From NCBI RefSeq assembly GCF_021369635.1, contig NZ_JAJNBZ010000007.1, positions 62,001 to 126,000 of the forward strand: a stretch of DNA of 64,000 nucleotides. Reading direction: 5' to 3'. Within the stretch, counting starts at the first letter, position 1, and every line of letters starts with the position of its first letter. This DNA is from Paenibacillus profundus (GTDB lineage: Bacteria > Bacillota > Bacilli > Paenibacillales > Paenibacillaceae). A model generated the notes under the pieces. It did no database searches and was not told the DNA's origin. It saw only the letters and a program-made list of their open reading frames with translations. Of this stretch, positions 8,944 to 17,103 are shown in pieces. The position numbers and the translations under genes were made by a program.

Positions 8944-9858
8944 CTATGCGGTACCTACATCCGCCGTGGTTGAAACACTCTGAGGAGCCTTGCGATCGTT
9001 CACAAGGAACACCCACACACCGAAGATGAGAAGCAGGCAAGCTAGCATTTGCAAAGGCGTCATCGCTTCCCCCAACAAAATCCATGCGAGTATGCTAGCG
9101 CCAACTGGTTCACCGAGTACGCCCATCGAAATGGAAGTGGCGTTCATGTATTTGAGAAGCCAGTTGAATAGCATGTGCCCCAACACGGTAGGGACGATCG
9201 CCATTAAGCTGAACAGCACCCATTCCTTTGCCCCGTATCCGGTCATTGCATAACCGGCACTGATGTTATACACGGCAAGACAAGCTCCCGCCACGAGAAA
9301 TACGGTAAAGTTGTATACATAAGAAGAGACACGCTGCCGTAAGTCTTGACCGAGCAGCATATGTATGACTACAGCAATGGCGCCCAACACAGACAACAAA
9401 TCTCCATAGAGCGCTTGCCCGGAAATTTTCAGATCTCCCCAACCGATAAGTATAACTCCAAAGAGAGAGATGACAATCCCGAATACAGCCCGCGACGTCG
9501 TCCGCTGTTTGAACAACCAGAAGGAACCGGCCATGACGAGAATCGGCTCCAGCGTCAGCAGAGCAGTGGAACTAGCTACCGTCGTGTGACGAAGCGATTC
9601 CATCCAGAGAAGAAAATGCAGCCCGAGAAAGAAACCGGACATCGTCATCCGGAGCCAATCCCTGCGCTGTATCGAGCGCCACTCCGCCCGATACGACCAT
9701 ACCCATGGCAGCAGCACCAGATTGGTCAGCAGCAAGCGGTACATTCCGATAACCGGAGCAGGGGCTTCCGACCATTTGACGAAAATGGCGGAGAACGAAA
9801 TTGCGATCATGCCGATAACCAATAGGGCATATAAATGCGATGTTTTTCGTGATGACAT
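8944..9858 (-). CDS. EamA/DMT-family transporter
   Basis: A 304-residue, ten-helix protein with two EamA repeats. It contains the usual family signatures (GMIAISFSAIFVKWSEAPAPVIGMYR in the first half; a conserved small/Pro/Glu element GVLGEPVGASILAWILLGE in the second half). EamA proteins export amino acids, nucleosides or metabolites, and no substrate can be assigned here. Start chosen at MSSRKTSH, with GAGGTG about 13 bases ahead. An upstream in-frame extension to 10026 is unlikely because it would run through the intergenic hairpin. It lies downstream of the deacetylase gene on the same strand but 190 bases away. Confidence 0.85.
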   Translation of the reverse strand: MSSRKTSHLYALLVIGMIAISFSAIFVKWSEAPAPVIGMYRLLLTNLVLLPWVWSYRAEWRSIQRRDWLRMTMSGFFLGLHFLLWMESLRHTTVASSTALLTLEPILVMAGSFWLFKQRTTSRAVFGIVISLFGVILIGWGDLKISGQALYGDLLSVLGAIAVVIHMLLGQDLRQRVSSYVYNFTVFLVAGACLAVYNISAGYAMTGYGAKEWVLFSLMAIVPTVLGHMLFNWLLKYMNATSISMGVLGEPVGASILAWILLGEAMTPLQMLACLLLIFGVWVFLVNDRKAPQSVSTTADVGTA

Positions 9859-10051
9859 TTTTCTGACAGACACCTCGGTATTTATAAAATGGATTCCTAG
9901 CATCAAAGCGTTAGTATACAACAATCCTGAAGAAGTTGGAATGATAGTTTTTTTGATACACAGAAGAAGAAGTCCCCGTAGTTGAGGACTCCTTCTAGGT
10001 GTGATGAAGGTCGGGCGCTCATCCATTTACCGTCGTTCATGCTGTGGATAT

Positions 10052-10828
10052 TCACTTCGGCTGCTGCAACTGATCCAGCGCAATAAACTCATATCCTTGT
10101 TTTCTGGCACCATCAATAATACTGCCCAGTGCATTGGCGTTATCCTTCGAAATCGAATGGAGAAGCATAACGGCCCCGGGATGCAGCTGACTCATCACCT
10201 TGTCATATGCATAACGCGCGCCCTTCTGAGCGTTCACATCCCAATCTTTGTAGGCCAGAGACCAGAATACGTTCGTGTATCCCATCTCGCGAGTTACTGC
10301 CAACGTTCGCTCGCTGAAGATGCCACGGGGCGGGCGAAGGTAAATCATTTGCTGCTTACCTGTTACTTGGGCGACTTCCGCCTTCACCTTGTCCAGCTCT
10401 TCCTTCAGTTGCGCGTTAGAGATTTGCGTCATATCGGGATGACTCCATGAATGGTTGCCGATGATATGTCCCTCGGCGGCCATTCGTTTCAGAAGCTCCG
10501 GTTGACTCTTCACGTAGTGTCCGGTCACAAAAAAAGCAGCGGGCACTTTTTTGTCTTTTAACGTGTTCAGGATCTGTTCCGTTAATCCATTCTCATAGCC
10601 GTTGTCGAACGTGAGATACAGCACCTTTTTGCCGGTATCGCCTAAAAATATCGCTCCGTTTTTATCGATGATATTTTTGAATCCTTCCTGATCAATTGAA
10701 GGTAGCTGGCCGTTCTGGCTTCGTTTAAATCCGAAATGATAAGCGTGGTTCTCAAAGGCATACGCCGATATGCCAACTGTCATCGTCAACATGATGACCA
10801 GCAGGGACGAAATAACATATCGTTTCAT
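10052..10828 (-). CDS. PdaA-like polysaccharide deacetylase
   Basis: A 258-residue secreted protein with an N-terminal signal (VISSLLVIMLTMTVGISAYA). A NodB-type carbohydrate esterase 4 domain follows, with motif 1 TFDNGYENG, motif 2 GNHSWSHPD, motif 3 RPPRG, and a final LLHSIS box. The TFDNG form and overall length match PdaA, which removes acetyl groups from N-acetylmuramic acid during formation of the muramic delta-lactam of spore cortex; some relatives act on other glycans. GGAG stands 8 bases before the ATG. It is divergent from the tandem glycosyltransferase gene. Confidence 0.88.
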   Translation of the reverse strand: MKRYVISSLLVIMLTMTVGISAYAFENHAYHFGFKRSQNGQLPSIDQEGFKNIIDKNGAIFLGDTGKKVLYLTFDNGYENGLTEQILNTLKDKKVPAAFFVTGHYVKSQPELLKRMAAEGHIIGNHSWSHPDMTQISNAQLKEELDKVKAEVAQVTGKQQMIYLRPPRGIFSERTLAVTREMGYTNVFWSLAYKDWDVNAQKGARYAYDKVMSQLHPGAVMLLHSISKDNANALGSIIDGARKQGYEFIALDQLQQPK

Positions 10829-11107
10829 TGGTTGTAACTCCTTATTGCAATCGTTTTTTTTATTCTACCGTTTACTATTTCTTGTTCGCGCCAATTTATA
10901 CGATATGTCTCCGTGAAGCGCATTTTTTCGGTTTGAAGCCCTAAAATCACGCTTGACCATTTGTTTAAATGCTGATGCACAAAGGCATCGCCAATCATAC
11001 AATGGTGAAGATACAAGACGATGGCTGATATCCGGCCGCCAACTGCAAATGTAGTGCGTCGGGATAAGGTTCATAAAAGCTGTCCTGTCGTGAAAGGGGT
11101 TATTACG

Positions 11108-13573
11108 ATGGAGTTGTACTTGTCACTCGGGAGTGCCGGACCCGAAGTGCTGGAATCTGAACAAATGCTTAGCCGTTTAGGGTATTACGTAGATGTGAAT
11201 GGACAATTCGATAGATACACCCAGCGAGCCGTGAGTAAGTTTCAAATGGACCGCAGCATACCGGCGACCGGGATTATCAACAATGTAACGTTTGAACATT
11301 TAAAATATGCAGTAGCCGAATATAATTCCCGAATTGGTCAGCCTTTGTCGTTTGTTCCAAAAGCAATTGCTCCGCCGTCTCCGGCTCCCCAGGAGCCGCC
11401 GGTTATGCATCAACCCGCACCGGAATGGAGCAGTCAGCCGGAGGCGCATCAACCCGCACCGGAATGGAGCAGTCAGCCGGAGGCGCATCAACCTGCACCG
11501 GAATGGAGCAGTCAGCCTGAGGCGCATCAACCCGCACCGGAATGGAGCAGTCAGCCGGAGGCGCATCAATCCGCACCGGAATGGAGCAGTCAACCGGAGG
11601 CGCATCAACCATGGCAGGAGATAAACATCCCTTCTCTCATGCAGGAAGGGTCAATCAGCGGGACCATCACCAGAGCTAACAATTATAATTTTTGCATCAT
11701 TGCGGGCAAGGAGTACGTTGTGAAAGCCGCCGCTCTGCATGATTCCTTAAAAAGGCATACCAGCAACTTCAATCTGTTCATATGCTGCATGGATCCGATT
11801 GCCTTCTCTATGTTAGGGAAAATGAACCTGAGCAACGTCATTCTTATTCGAGTTGAGGTCATAGAAGATGATCGCCTTCGGTATGCCAAAAGCGATCGGA
11901 AAATGAATGAGTACTGCTGGACGCTCAAGGCCCCTCTGATCGAATTCTGCCTGACTCACTATGGAATCGATTCTGTCATTTACTGCGATGGGGATATATA
12001 CTTTTTCTCTGATCCGAAGCCCATTTTTGACGAATGGGGAAGCCATTCCGTATTTATGTGCCGACAGAGGGATGTCGAATGGGTAGAACAATTGTACGGA
12101 AGGTATCAAGCCGGTTTGATTGGTTTCAGAAATGATCAATACGGTCTGGAGAGTCTGCGATGGTGGAAAGAAAAATGTCTGGAGTGGTGCTACCACAGAG
12201 CGGAAGAAGGAAAGTTCGGGGATCAAAAGTATTTAGACTATGTGCCGAACTATTTTCCGAATATAAAAATATCGGATAACCTAGGAATTAACGCGGCTCC
12301 GTGGAATTGCATTTATAATAATGATTTCAGAATTCATCGGCAAAACAACGAATTATATATCGAAAATGATAAACTTGTCGCTTATCATTTTGCCTGCATA
12401 GCCATTTATAACGAGAATGAGTTCGATCTCTGGTCGATTGGTGAAATTACGATCGGCAAAGTCATTAAAAATGAAATTTATATACCGTACCTCGATAAAT
12501 TAAGAGACATCATTGCATCTGTCAAAGTGAATGACGGTTATGCGTTAAGTCAAGCTCTAAATCACGAGGATCCATCCAAAGCGAAAACGTATTATAAATA
12601 TTCCGGATTTAGAAGAAAAATGGATCAGTGGGACCAGTTCTTTAACTTCGCAACCATCGTCCACCAAGAAAACCTGATTAGAGGGTTGGCGCTATATCAT
12701 TCACTGAAAAACAAAATAGGGAATTTTCATCATTGGATCTGCTGCATGGATGATTACAGCTATCATGCGTTGAGCAGAATGAACCTGGAAAATGCATCGT
12801 TAATCCAAATGAAGGAGGTTGAAAACGAAGAGCTGTTACGAGTAAAAAGCTCGCGAAAACTAAACGAATACAGTTGGACATTAAAAGCGCCATTATGTCT
12901 TCATATCCTTGGCCATTATAAGGAAATCGACCACATCATTTATTGTGACCCGGAAGTTTATTTCTTCTCCGATCCGAAGCCGATATTGGATGAATGGTGG
13001 AAGTATTCCATTTTCTTATGCAAGCAAAGAGGGAATTATGAGCATGAACAGGTGCAAGGGCTGTTCCAAAGCAGCCTCGTCGGATTCAAGCGAGAAGAAA
13101 ACAGCATTACGATTTTGAAGTGGTGGAAGGACAAATGCTTAGAAAAATGCAGTGAGAATTACGATGCGAATGATCAAACGTTCAGAGATCAAAGATATTT
13201 AGAATATATCCCGCTCATTTTTCAAAATATTAAATTAATCGATCATAAAGGAATTAATGCCGCCCCGTGGAACGTCATCTTGAACAACCATTATTCTGTC
13301 GGGGTGCAAGAGAATAAAGTATTTATTTACGATAACGAGCTTGTATCTTACCATTTCGGAAATATGCTTATCTATAATCAAGACGAATACGATTTATGGC
13401 AATTGGCGCCGATCTCATTCGATTATTCGATTATCAGCAATATTTATACGCCGTATATAAATACCGTAAAAGAAGTGTGCAAATCCATTCATTTCAAAAC
13501 GGGAGCAGATGTATCGCTTCTTTACGAACACGCCTCCAGTAAGCATTCTGCTAAAAATTATTTCAAATTTTGA
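11108..13573 (+). CDS. peptidoglycan-binding head, proline-rich repeat and duplicated glycosyltransferase-like domains
   Basis: An 821-residue protein with no signal peptide. Residues 1-75 match a PG_binding_1 domain (LGSAGPEVLESEQMLSRLGYY...NVTFEHLKYAV). A Pro/Ala-rich linker follows with five perfect 13-residue repeats (HQPAPEWSSQPEA). Then come two homologous ~310-residue domains resembling nucleotide-diphospho-sugar transferases. The first keeps an acidic metal-binding motif (IYCDGDIYFFSDPKP), whereas the second reads IYCDPEVYFFSDPKP and has lost the D-x-D. Both keep GINAAPWN and a WWK(E/D)KCLE block. Start placed at the ATG with AGGGG 9 bases ahead. Cell-wall or spore-surface glycosylation is an inference from the head domain and the adjacent deacetylase. 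Acceptor unknown. Confidence 0.7.
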   Translation: MELYLSLGSAGPEVLESEQMLSRLGYYVDVNGQFDRYTQRAVSKFQMDRSIPATGIINNVTFEHLKYAVAEYNSRIGQPLSFVPKAIAPPSPAPQEPPVMHQPAPEWSSQPEAHQPAPEWSSQPEAHQPAPEWSSQPEAHQPAPEWSSQPEAHQSAPEWSSQPEAHQPWQEINIPSLMQEGSISGTITRANNYNFCIIAGKEYVVKAAALHDSLKRHTSNFNLFICCMDPIAFSMLGKMNLSNVILIRVEVIEDDRLRYAKSDRKMNEYCWTLKAPLIEFCLTHYGIDSVIYCDGDIYFFSDPKPIFDEWGSHSVFMCRQRDVEWVEQLYGRYQAGLIGFRNDQYGLESLRWWKEKCLEWCYHRAEEGKFGDQKYLDYVPNYFPNIKISDNLGINAAPWNCIYNNDFRIHRQNNELYIENDKLVAYHFACIAIYNENEFDLWSIGEITIGKVIKNEIYIPYLDKLRDIIASVKVNDGYALSQALNHEDPSKAKTYYKYSGFRRKMDQWDQFFNFATIVHQENLIRGLALYHSLKNKIGNFHHWICCMDDYSYHALSRMNLENASLIQMKEVENEELLRVKSSRKLNEYSWTLKAPLCLHILGHYKEIDHIIYCDPEVYFFSDPKPILDEWWKYSIFLCKQRGNYEHEQVQGLFQSSLVGFKREENSITILKWWKDKCLEKCSENYDANDQTFRDQRYLEYIPLIFQNIKLIDHKGINAAPWNVILNNHYSVGVQENKVFIYDNELVSYHFGNMLIYNQDEYDLWQLAPISFDYSIISNIYTPYINTVKEVCKSIHFKTGADVSLLYEHASSKHSAKNYFKF
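11408..11602 (+). repeat. five tandem 39-bp repeats inside the glycosyltransferase gene
   Basis: Five 39-bp units beginning at 11408, 11447, 11486, 11525 and 11564 encode the 13-residue period HQPAPEWSSQPEA. A sixth partial unit follows. Units differ by only one or two bases, so recent expansion or contraction is likely. Confidence 0.9.
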
Positions 13574-13599
13574 TTGGCTCATATCTAATAATACGACGA

Positions 13600-13625
13600 G
13601 GTAGCAGGGGACTGCTGCCTTTTTT
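13600..13625 (+). terminator. intrinsic terminator after the tandem glycosyltransferase gene
   Basis: GGTAGCAG pairs with CTGCTGCC (one G-T pair) across a 4-base loop, followed by six T. Confidence 0.85.
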
Positions 13626-13764
13626 GTTGATCCACAGGAACACATATGAAATGTGCGATTCAGGTGCTATAATATCTTTGAGAGCTGAGACTAAGATGGG
13701 TACCTTAAAAAAGAAGTTATTGTGCATGTTGATATCGATAACTCCATTGAAAAGGTGATGACAG

Positions 13765-14799
13765 ATGAAAACAATGAACTACATATTGGCAGGCTATGCA
13801 GGGGACAGTGTTCTACCGCAAGTTACGCCAGTTGACGCGGCAAGATTGACCCATTTGAACGTGGCCTTCGGTCATGTGAAGAACGACAAAATTACGATCG
13901 GCCATTTGCAGAATCTGGCTTATTTGTCCAAGTTGAAGGAATACAATCCTGAACTGCAAATTTTATTGTCTGTTGGCGGATGGAGTGCCGGCGGTTTCTC
14001 GGAAGCGGCTTCAACGGCGGAAGGGCGCCGTCTATTTACAGAATCTGCTGTGGAAATACTGCGCGCGCATCCGTTTGACGGCATTGACCTGGATTGGGAA
14101 TATCCTTGCTATTCAGAAGCGGGAATTAAGTCCAGTCCTGATGACAAGACGACTTTTACGCTGCTTCTGAAAGAGTTGAGAGAGGCGATTGACCGTCAGG
14201 GACAAGAAGACGGACGTCATTACTTGCTTACGATTGCAGCGGGTGCCGATCAATATTATTTGGATGGGACTGAAATGGATAAGGTTCAGCAATACTTGGA
14301 CTTCATTCAATTGATGACATACGATATGCGCGGCGGATTCCAGACGCTTACGGGCCATCATACGAATCTATTCGCCTCTACCGGGGACCTGTTCCGAATC
14401 AGCGTAGATGCATCGGTTCGTCTCTTCGTGAACGCGGGAGTTCCGCGCGAGAAGATTGTTATCGGGGCTGCCTTCTATTCGAGAATGTGGAAGGATGTGC
14501 CGAAAGAGAATGATGGCTACCTGCAAATGACTTCGTCCTCAGGAGGCTATGGTCCTGACTATTCGGCACTAGCGGCTGAATACATCGACCGCAACGGTTA
14601 CATCCGTTACTGGGATGACGAAGCGAAGGCTCCTTATTTATACGACGGCAGCACCTTTATCACCTATGATGACGAACAATCTTTGACGTGCAAATGCGAG
14701 TATATTAAAGAGCATCAAATCGCAGGCATTATGTTCTGGGAGTACAGCTGCGACCGAACGGGCAATCTGTTAAGCGCATTGTACAGAGGACTCAAATAG
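13765..14799 (+). CDS. glycoside hydrolase family 18 (chitinase-like)
   Basis: A 344-residue GH18 TIM barrel. The catalytic DGIDLDWEYP signature puts the acid at Glu112. The SVGGWS strand at residues 69-74 and the MTYDMRGG strand that carries the neighbouring Asp/Tyr are also present. It lacks a signal peptide and any chitin- or LysM-binding module, so it may act inside the cell, in the spore or mother cell, or on imported oligosaccharides. The ribosome site is AAAGGTGATG just ahead of the ATG. It is monocistronic between two terminators. Confidence 0.88.
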   Translation: MKTMNYILAGYAGDSVLPQVTPVDAARLTHLNVAFGHVKNDKITIGHLQNLAYLSKLKEYNPELQILLSVGGWSAGGFSEAASTAEGRRLFTESAVEILRAHPFDGIDLDWEYPCYSEAGIKSSPDDKTTFTLLLKELREAIDRQGQEDGRHYLLTIAAGADQYYLDGTEMDKVQQYLDFIQLMTYDMRGGFQTLTGHHTNLFASTGDLFRISVDASVRLFVNAGVPREKIVIGAAFYSRMWKDVPKENDGYLQMTSSSGGYGPDYSALAAEYIDRNGYIRYWDDEAKAPYLYDGSTFITYDDEQSLTCKCEYIKEHQIAGIMFWEYSCDRTGNLLSALYRGLK

Positions 14800-14816
14800 G
14801 ATCTATTATATCACCG

Positions 14817-14853
14817 GGCCGTTGGCTGCTGAAATGCAGCTGACGGCCTTTTT
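14817..14853 (+). terminator. intrinsic terminator after the GH18 gene
   Basis: A 13-base stem (GGCCGTTGGCTGC with GCAGCTGACGGCC, two imperfect positions) with a 6-base loop, followed by TTTTT. Confidence 0.85.
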
Positions 14854-14867
14854 GCTCATTTTTTTAA

Positions 14868-14922
14868 TTGACATAATATAACTGACATGGTAAGTTTGAT
14901 TTGAACTGACTAGTCAGTTCAA
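14868..14922 (+). promoter_or_regulatory. promoter and 22-bp perfect palindromic operator of the tetR-P450 operon
   Basis: TTGACA at 14868-14873 is a consensus -35, with a weak -10 (TAAGTT) 17 bases on. A perfect 22-bp palindrome occupies 14901-14922, with half-site TTGAACTGACT centred on CTAG. It sits over the expected transcription start and 24 bases before the TetR start codon. This is the classic layout of an autorepressed TetR gene. Confidence 0.7.
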
Positions 14923-14946
14923 AGTGGTGGTGGAAGGAGAAACACA

Positions 14947-15522
14947 GTGAGCAGAGTGAAAATATTAAATGCCGCGGCAGACGTATTTTCCACACATGGA
15001 TATCAGCGGGCAAGCATGGATGAAATAGCTATGCAGGCAAATGTGGCAAAAGGAACGCTGTATTATCATTTTTCGGGAAAAGCGCAGCTGTTTCAAACTT
15101 TGGTAACGGAAGGCATGAGTGAACTCGTCGCCAAAATCCGATCGGATTTAAATACGGATGTGACGTTGGAGGAACAAATCAAACGCATTGTGCAACACCA
15201 TCTGGACCTATATCTGGATAACGGTGCTCTGGCTCGGATTGTTTTTTATGAATTGTCCAACGGCCTGGAGGACGAGGTGCTGGAGAACATTCAACAGATA
15301 CACCAAGAATATATCCGCTTTCTAACCGAAGTATTGGAAATGGGAAGAGCGGAAGGGATGCTCCGTTCCGTTAACAGCAGATTGGCCGCTGTCGGTATCA
15401 TCGGTATGATTGAGCATGTGTGCGCGGAGTTTTTGACAGAAGGAGAACACCTCGCTAGGGAACAGCTTGAAGAAGTAATTATTACAATTGTTACATCAGG
15501 ATTGATACGTAAGGTTGAATAG
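14947..15522 (+). CDS. TetR-family transcriptional repressor
   Basis: A 191-residue regulator. The N-terminal helix-turn-helix (AADVFSTHGYQRASMDEIAMQANVAKGTLYYHFSGKAQLF) is a textbook TetR DNA-binding domain. The C-terminal ~140 residues form the ligand-binding and dimer domain. Start is a GTG preceded by GGAAGGAG. A perfect palindrome in its own promoter is the likely operator, and the P450 gene follows within 20 bases in the same transcript. TetR-P450 pairing recalls Bm3R1/CYP102 of Bacillus, where fatty acids relieve repression. The ligand here is unknown. Confidence 0.9.
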   Translation: MSRVKILNAAADVFSTHGYQRASMDEIAMQANVAKGTLYYHFSGKAQLFQTLVTEGMSELVAKIRSDLNTDVTLEEQIKRIVQHHLDLYLDNGALARIVFYELSNGLEDEVLENIQQIHQEYIRFLTEVLEMGRAEGMLRSVNSRLAAVGIIGMIEHVCAEFLTEGEHLAREQLEEVIITIVTSGLIRKVE

Positions 15523-15541
15523 TGAAGGAGTGGTGAATGCA

Positions 15542-16669
15542 ATGGAATGGGCAAATGAAAATAACATCCTGCCGCTGTCCCACTTTGCGCAGAAACGCGC
15601 AACGGATCCGATTTCGTGTCAAGATGGTGTATGGAATGTATACAAATATAAGCATGTCAAAGCGATATTTGGCGATCACGAACATTTCTCTTCGCAAGCG
15701 GAAGGGGATCCGGGCCATGATGAACCGATTGAATTCAGCATTTTGCGGCGGGACCCGCCGAAGCATCGCCAGCTCCGAACCTTGGTGTCGCAAGCTTTTA
15801 CTCCGCGTGCAATTGAAGCGCTTATTCCCCGTATCGAAGCGCTATCGCACGAGCTGTTCGATCGGGCGGAGGGCAAAGGCGCGATGGAGGCCGTCAGCGA
15901 CTTTGCCGGACCGCTCCCGATTATCGTCATCGCGGATATGTTGGGCATCCCTGTGCAAGATCGGGACCGGTTCAAAGAGTGGTCTGACGCGTTGGTAGGG
16001 AACGATTATGAGCGCTATGTCTGGTGTCAAAAGGAAATGGCCGCTTACTTTGCAGCCATCGCCGAGGAACGTCGCCGTGAGCCGCAGGATGATCTCATTA
16101 GCCGGCTTGTTCAAGCGAAAGCGGATGGCGATCCGTTGCAGCCGCTGGAGTTAATCGGCTTCTGTATTCTGCTGCTCGTCGCTGGAAATGAGACGACGAC
16201 GAACTTGCTGTCTTCAGCACTGCTCTGCTTTGATAGCCGCAAGGACGTTTGGTATGAAATTCGTCAAGATCGCTCATTGCTTGCCCCTGCGATTGAAGAA
16301 GTGCTGCGATACTGTTCTCCTGTACAAATGATGGTGCGGCGGGTTAAGCAAACTACCGAGCTTGACGGATTTATATTTCAGGAAGGACAAATCGTCAATC
16401 TGTGGATCGGATCGGCCAATCATGATGAAGACATCTTTGAACAGCCGGAATCATTCAACATCCGCCGCAGTCCGAATCCGCATCTCGCTTTTGGTCATGG
16501 TATCCATTTTTGTCTCGGTGCCCAGCTTGCGCGATTGGAGGCGACCATTGCACTGAACGCTCTGCTTGACCGTTTTCCTGATTTCCACCGCGACCGCTCG
16601 CAAATGTTGGAACGCATCGACAGCTGGCTTGTGTTCGGTGTCAAGCGCCAGGCTATCCAGTTGAAATAA
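15542..16669 (+). CDS. cytochrome P450 (CYP107-like)
   Basis: A 375-residue soluble monooxygenase. The I-helix oxygen-activation motif is LLVAGNETTTN, the K-helix ExxR is EEVLRY, and the heme thiolate loop is FGHGIHFCLGAQLARLEA. Size and sequence style match bacterial class I P450s such as CYP107/BioI. No ferredoxin or reductase gene lies nearby, so electrons must come from elsewhere. Start is taken at the ATG 12 bases after AAGGAG; a GTG at 15533 is a possible alternative. It is co-transcribed with and presumably repressed by the preceding TetR gene. Confidence 0.9.
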   Translation: MEWANENNILPLSHFAQKRATDPISCQDGVWNVYKYKHVKAIFGDHEHFSSQAEGDPGHDEPIEFSILRRDPPKHRQLRTLVSQAFTPRAIEALIPRIEALSHELFDRAEGKGAMEAVSDFAGPLPIIVIADMLGIPVQDRDRFKEWSDALVGNDYERYVWCQKEMAAYFAAIAEERRREPQDDLISRLVQAKADGDPLQPLELIGFCILLLVAGNETTTNLLSSALLCFDSRKDVWYEIRQDRSLLAPAIEEVLRYCSPVQMMVRRVKQTTELDGFIFQEGQIVNLWIGSANHDEDIFEQPESFNIRRSPNPHLAFGHGIHFCLGAQLARLEATIALNALLDRFPDFHRDRSQMLERIDSWLVFGVKRQAIQLK

Positions 16670-16847
16670 TAAATGGCAAAAAATGCATAAAACAGGCGAG
16701 CGCGAATGGGAAACTTCGTTCTTTTTTCATGATTCAGATTATTTTGGCCGGAAATAAGTTTAAAAAGAGGAGCGCCGTCCATAATTGAAATAGAGCGCAT
16801 ATCAAACACAATCTTTCCTTCATCGAGGAAATGGAGGAGCAGACTTC

Positions 16848-17081
16848 ATGTTGGCAAGTATAGGGATACTATTGATTGTCTTCGTAATTATATCTATCGA
16901 AGTTCCTGCTCTGGTGAAGAACGGAACCAAGCAAGAACTGCGCGTATTTTGGGTGCTGCTTGCAATCGGAACGTCCCTTGGCATTGCATTAGGATTTAAG
17001 ATCCATATTCCGAACCCGCTGGACTGGATTGCGGCAGTGTACAAGCCGGTAAGCAGCCTGATATCCAGTTTATTGCAATGA
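16848..17081 (+). CDS. small two-helix protein, germinant receptor D-subunit-like
   Basis: A 77-residue protein with two membrane helices (IGILLIVFVIISIEV and VFWVLLAIGTSLGIALGF) and a short amphipathic tail. Proteins of this size and layout accompany GerA-type receptor operons as D subunits in Bacillus and Paenibacillus. It is followed after 22 bases by a GerAB-type gene, which supports the call. GGAGGAG lies ahead of the ATG. No A or C subunit gene is adjacent. Confidence 0.65.
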   Translation: MLASIGILLIVFVIISIEVPALVKNGTKQELRVFWVLLAIGTSLGIALGFKIHIPNPLDWIAAVYKPVSSLISSLLQ

Positions 17082-17103
17082 AAAATGAAAGGAGCAATGA
17101 TAA

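Noticed and set aside
9960..9995. Hairpin with AGAAG...CTTCT arms between the EamA and deacetylase genes
   Set aside because: The stem is imperfect and has no T tract on either strand in the right place, so I do not call it a terminator.
11300..11612. Overlapping open frames on both strands in the 39-bp repeat region
   Set aside because: The 39-bp period keeps all frames open. Only the plus-strand frame joins the peptidoglycan-binding and glycosyltransferase domains.
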